NCBI GenBank assembly: GCA_900553965.1
Contig: USFX01000171.1
Location: forward strand, 1 to 5,787
Source of the DNA: an uncultured Prevotella sp.
Lineage (GTDB): Bacteria; Bacteroidota; Bacteroidia; Bacteroidales; Bacteroidaceae
Direction: 5' to 3'
DNA: 5,787 bases
Positions 5,526 to 5,787 of this stretch are shown here, one piece after another. The notes beneath the pieces were generated by a model, which worked only from the letters and a program-made list of their open reading frames with translations, ran no database searches and had not been told where the DNA came from. The translations under genes and the position numbers were made by a program. Every line of letters begins with the position of its first letter. Position 1 is the first letter of the stretch.

Positions 5526-5584
5526 AATCCCTTCCGCTTTCGCTCCGCGACAATGTCCGGACAAAAGCAGAAGGGATTTTTTTT
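5526..5584 (+). terminator. Intrinsic terminator of the pepD-lipoprotein unit
   Basis: Arms AATCCCTTCCGCTTT (5526-5540) and AAAGCAGAAGGGATT (5564-5578) pair at 14 of 15 positions (one C-A mismatch, 5535/5569), followed by a run of eight T (5577-5584). The 23-base loop contains the self-complementary GTCCGGAC (5555-5562). It lies 37 bases after the lipoprotein stop on the same strand. This is the clearest terminator in the window. Confidence 0.9.
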
Positions 5585-5787
5585 GACCCGACACTTTATG
5601 TATGCGCTTTCGGTTATAAAATCCGGCTGGCAGTATGCTTTCATTATCTCTTCAGATTCTTTAAGTTGACTCTTCCGACTCACATATTCAATTCTCCAAA
5701 CCCTTTAAGTTGCCCCTTCATTGCACTTTTTTTCCCTAAAATCCGCAACTATCATTCAATACACGATTAAGGGTAGATTTATGAATC
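5585..5787. other. Terminal non-coding stretch, no supported gene
   Basis: This AT-rich stretch has no recognisable coding frame. It contains the direct repeat CTTTAAGTTG at 5659-5668 and 5703-5712 (44 bases apart) and a T-tract at 5727-5733. An ATG at 5781 in the last seven bases could begin the next plus-strand gene, since it follows an AT-rich leader, but too little is visible to claim it. No full TAnnTTTGy element is seen upstream of it. Confidence 0.5.

Noticed and set aside
2442..5526. Shared ACGAGCACC in two intergenic places (near 2445 and 5519)
   Set aside because: Only nine identical bases with diverging flanks; not enough to call a repeat or attachment site.
5315..5683. 122-residue minus-strand frame starting at GTG 5683
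   Set aside because: It crosses the strong terminator and is antisense to the lipoprotein gene; no family resemblance seen.

Overview
This window looks like chromosomal DNA from a Bacteroidota bacterium, most likely a Prevotella-like member of the Bacteroidales. The reasons are: two good matches to the Bacteroidota promoter element TAnnTTTGy in the one divergent intergenic region; A-rich leaders with little Shine-Dalgarno signal in front of most genes; a TrmD that stands outside the usual rpsP-rimM-trmD-rplS operon; small lipoproteins with short signal peptides; and an M20C dipeptidase of Bacteroidota type. Species cannot be fixed from the sequence alone.

Layout. The left edge (1-321, +) is the C-terminal end of a patatin-like phospholipase. 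Next come trmD (484-1158, +), a tRNA methyltransferase, and a DUF805 membrane protein (1226-1783, +). A gene-free stretch of about 950 bases (1784-2737) follows. It holds a 63-base near-perfect hairpin (1798-1860), a cluster of four CCGTAAGGG-type repeats, two of them forming a 21-base inverted repeat (2164-2353), and a perfect 16-bp hairpin (2678-2722) that terminates the minus-strand unit. That unit (3585 down to 2738) encodes a 69-residue single-pass membrane protein and, 2 bases later, an OmpH/Skp-like coiled-coil protein with a lipoprotein signal. It diverges from the plus-strand unit of pepD (3663-5123, M20C aminoacyl-histidine dipeptidase) and a 122-residue lipoprotein (5120-5488) that overlaps pepD by 4 bases. 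This unit ends in a clear intrinsic terminator (5526-5584). The last 200 bases show no supported gene.

How the parts fit. Most of the window is housekeeping or envelope function: lipid hydrolysis, tRNA modification, peptide turnover and periplasmic or outer-membrane proteins. The most distinctive features are the 21-bp divergent promoter region, where two -7 elements face each other 4 bases apart; the small membrane protein / Skp-like lipoprotein pair; the unnamed lipoprotein translationally coupled to pepD; and the repeat-rich intergenic region. I found no CRISPR array, phage gene, complete insertion sequence, rRNA or tRNA. I do not see a new multi-gene system that the sequence would support.
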